Shown here one piece after another: positions 6,075 to 7,448 of a DNA stretch of 7,448 nt. Within the stretch, counting starts at the first letter, position 1, and every line of letters starts with the position of its first letter. This DNA is from Pseudomonadota bacterium (GTDB taxonomy: Bacteria; Pseudomonadota; Alphaproteobacteria; Rhizobiales; Hyphomicrobiaceae). The stretch is from the NCBI GenBank assembly GCA_023430315.1, contig JAEZAW010000077.1:1-7448 (forward strand). The letters are read 5' to 3'. The position numbers and the translations under genes were made by a program. The notes beneath the pieces are model-generated. The model searched no databases. It was not told the DNA's origin and worked only from the letters and a program-made list of their open reading frames with translations.

Positions 6075-7124
6075 GCGCGCCTTGCGGGCCGGCAATTTCT
6101 TGCTCCCGGCCTTGGGCACCGCCGCGCCGCGTAGCGCGTCCAACAGCGCCGTGAAATCAGCGGGCAGTGCGCTCTCGAAGCTCAAACGCTTTCCGGTCAC
6201 GGGATGCTCGAAGCCGAGCCCTGCCGCGTGTAGCGCCTGACGGTCGAGTGCTGCAAGCGCCGCCTGCGCCTTCTCGTTCAAGCGTCGCGCACTCGATTTG
6301 AAGCCGCTGCCATAGACGGGATCACCGAGCACGGGATGGCCGATGTGCGCGAGATGCACGCGGATCTGATGCGTGCGCCCCGTCTCGAGCTCGAGCTCGA
6401 TGAGACTGGCGATCGGCACACCCGCCTCGTCGCGAAAGACCTCGATCAGGGCGTAGTGCGTCACCGCGCGGCGCGATGTCGGGCCCTCCGAGATGGCCAT
6501 GCGCGTGCGGTTGTGGCGGCTCCGTGCAATCGACGCGTCGATCGCACCACGCGGACGGTCCGGCGCACCCCAAACGAGCGCCACATAGCGCCGCGAGAGA
6601 CGCCCATCGCTGCCATGGGCGGCAAACTGCTCCGACAGCCCATGGTGCGCCACATCCGACTTCGCGACGACGAGCAGTCCACTCGTATCCTTGTCGAGAC
6701 GGTGCACGATTCCCGGCCGCCGCACGCCACCAATGCCCGACAGGCTCTCGCCGCAGTGCGCGATGAGCGCATTGACCAAGGTCCCGCCGGCGTGGCCTGG
6801 CGCCGGGTGGACGACCATGCCGGCGGGTTTGTCGACGACGATGAGGTCGCCGTCCTCATGAACGATCGAGAGGCTTGTATATTCCGCCTGCGGTTCGGCC
6901 GGCGTCGGCGGCGGCACGGCAACCACGTAGCGCTCGCCCGGTTTGACCCTCAGGCCGGGCTCTTCTATCGTCCCGCGCGCGCCCGTCACATGACCCTGCT
7001 TGATGAGAGCCTGCAGGCGCGCACGCGACAGCTCGGCTATATGAATGCCGAGCACACGGTCGAGCCTCTGGCCAGCTTCGGCCTCGGCAATCTCGATCGT
7101 GCGAATGTCCTGCGAAGCCGTCAT
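6066..7124 (-). CDS. rluD: RluA-family 23S rRNA pseudouridine synthase, RluD-like
   Basis: 352 residues, normal for RluC/RluD-type enzymes. An N-terminal S4 RNA-binding domain spans about residues 18-75 (QRLDRVLG, RARLQALIKQGHV). The catalytic domain follows from about 84, with VVDKPAGMVVHP at 96-107, the signature HRLDKDTSGLLV at 141-152 including catalytic D144, RRYVALVWG at 178-186, and TGRTHQIRVHLAHIGHPVLGDPVYG at 248-272 split around the substrate pocket. The last 20 residues are Lys/Arg-rich. Known: RluD converts uridines in helix 69 of 23S rRNA (1911, 1915, 1917) and supports ribosome assembly; RluC also has an S4 domain, so specificity is inferred. ATG 7124 opens the conserved region directly. 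No purine-rich ribosome binding site precedes it, and only 24 bases separate it from the divergent gene, so the message may be leaderless or nearly so. Confidence 0.94.
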   Translation of the reverse strand: MTASQDIRTIEIAEAEAGQRLDRVLGIHIAELSRARLQALIKQGHVTGARGTIEEPGLRVKPGERYVVAVPPPTPAEPQAEYTSLSIVHEDGDLIVVDKPAGMVVHPAPGHAGGTLVNALIAHCGESLSGIGGVRRPGIVHRLDKDTSGLLVVAKSDVAHHGLSEQFAAHGSDGRLSRRYVALVWGAPDRPRGAIDASIARSRHNRTRMAISEGPTSRRAVTHYALIEVFRDEAGVPIASLIELELETGRTHQIRVHLAHIGHPVLGDPVYGSGFKSSARRLNEKAQAALAALDRQALHAAGLGFEHPVTGKRLSFESALPADFTALLDALRGAAVPKAGSKKLPARKARSK

Positions 7125-7148
7125 GTACAGGAGGCCAGGAGAGCACGC

Positions 7149-7448
7149 ATGCGCGACGACGCCAATGGACCTGCCGAGCCGCCGAGCGGACAGACGACGG
7201 GCATGGCGCTCAACGAGCGCCACATCAAGATGCTGAGGTTCGCCGTCATTGCCATGGGCGTCATTCTGGTGCTCGGGTTCATCACGGTCATCGCGCGCAT
7301 TGTCTACCTCGTCAACCGCAGCAGCGATAGCGCGACGACGACCACCGTCTCGCAACCCATTCAGCAGGCCGCACGCCGCGCGTTGCCGGCCGGCGCGAGC
7401 GTGCGCCTGATGTCGCTCGCCGGCTCGCGACTTGCCGTTCACTACGAA
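7149..7448 (+). CDS. DUF6476-like single-pass membrane protein, 3' part cut by window edge
   Basis: 100 codons are visible and the frame remains open at the right edge. AGGAGAG at 7137-7143 lies five bases before ATG 7149, a strong ribosome binding site. Residues 1-28 are polar (Pro/Gly/Asp-rich), 30-55 form one membrane segment (RFAVIAMGVILVLGFITVIA), and the part beyond is a small domain beginning with an S/T-rich linker and then ALPAGASVRLMSLAGSRLAV, a pattern I associate with DUF6476. The basic residues before and after the segment (H25-K27-R30; R50, R57) do not settle orientation. Its divergent placement next to an RluA-family synthase is, as I recall, common in Hyphomicrobiales. Function is unknown. 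Family membership is moderate; the membrane anchor is clear. Confidence 0.78.
   Translation, partial: MRDDANGPAEPPSGQTTGMALNERHIKMLRFAVIAMGVILVLGFITVIARIVYLVNRSSDSATTTTVSQPIQQAARRALPAGASVRLMSLAGSRLAVHYE

Noticed and set aside
6087..6111. GGCCGG/CCGGCC stem as a terminator for the DUF924 transcript
   Set aside because: 13-base loop, only 6 bp of stem and no T-run after it on the plus strand; it lies within the rluD coding region and may be chance.
7125..7442. 106-residue upstream extension of the rluD frame
   Set aside because: It runs antisense to the DUF6476-like gene, has no family similarity, and the S4 domain begins soon after ATG 7124.

Overview
The window reads as a chromosomal segment of a GC-rich alphaproteobacterium, most likely of the order Hyphomicrobiales. 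The case rests on the fdxA-carD pair, a divergent RluA-family synthase/DUF6476 pair, strong G/C preference at third codon positions and AGGAG-type ribosome binding sites. No genus is claimed. No insertion sequence, CRISPR array, phage gene, rRNA or tRNA was recognised.

Left part, minus strand (1-2659): the 5' 277 codons of a CarD/CdnL-type RNA polymerase-binding regulator run off the left edge and carry an unusually long Ala/Lys/Pro-rich N-terminal tail. A 505-base gap with several dyads follows, then fdxA, a seven-iron ferredoxin of the Azotobacter FdI type. A second gap of about 500 bases has no convincing gene. Beyond it is a small exported DUF302-like protein (2180-2659).

Centre, plus strand (2850-6074): across a 190-base divergent promoter region lie two inner-membrane transporters, a DMT/EamA permease and an MFS permease, joined by a 4-base ATGA overlap. 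A 131-base gap with a candidate sigma-70 promoter precedes a SufA-like iron-sulfur A-type carrier. Its stop codon overlaps by one base the start of a DUF924 protein.

Right part (6066-7448): a RluD-like 23S rRNA pseudouridine synthase on the minus strand converges on the DUF924 gene, with a 9-base overlap of the two 3' ends. At its 5' end it is separated by only 24 bases from a divergent single-pass membrane protein of DUF6476 type, which is cut by the right edge.

The genes form several small independent units, not one pathway. Loose themes are iron-sulfur biology (fdxA, sufA), RNA polymerase or ribosome function (carD, rluD) and probable export (DMT plus MFS). I found no clear evidence of a new multi-gene system. 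The least ordinary items are the long CarD tail, the two gene-free stretches with dyads, the sufA-DUF924 coupling and the 24-base divergent spacer.
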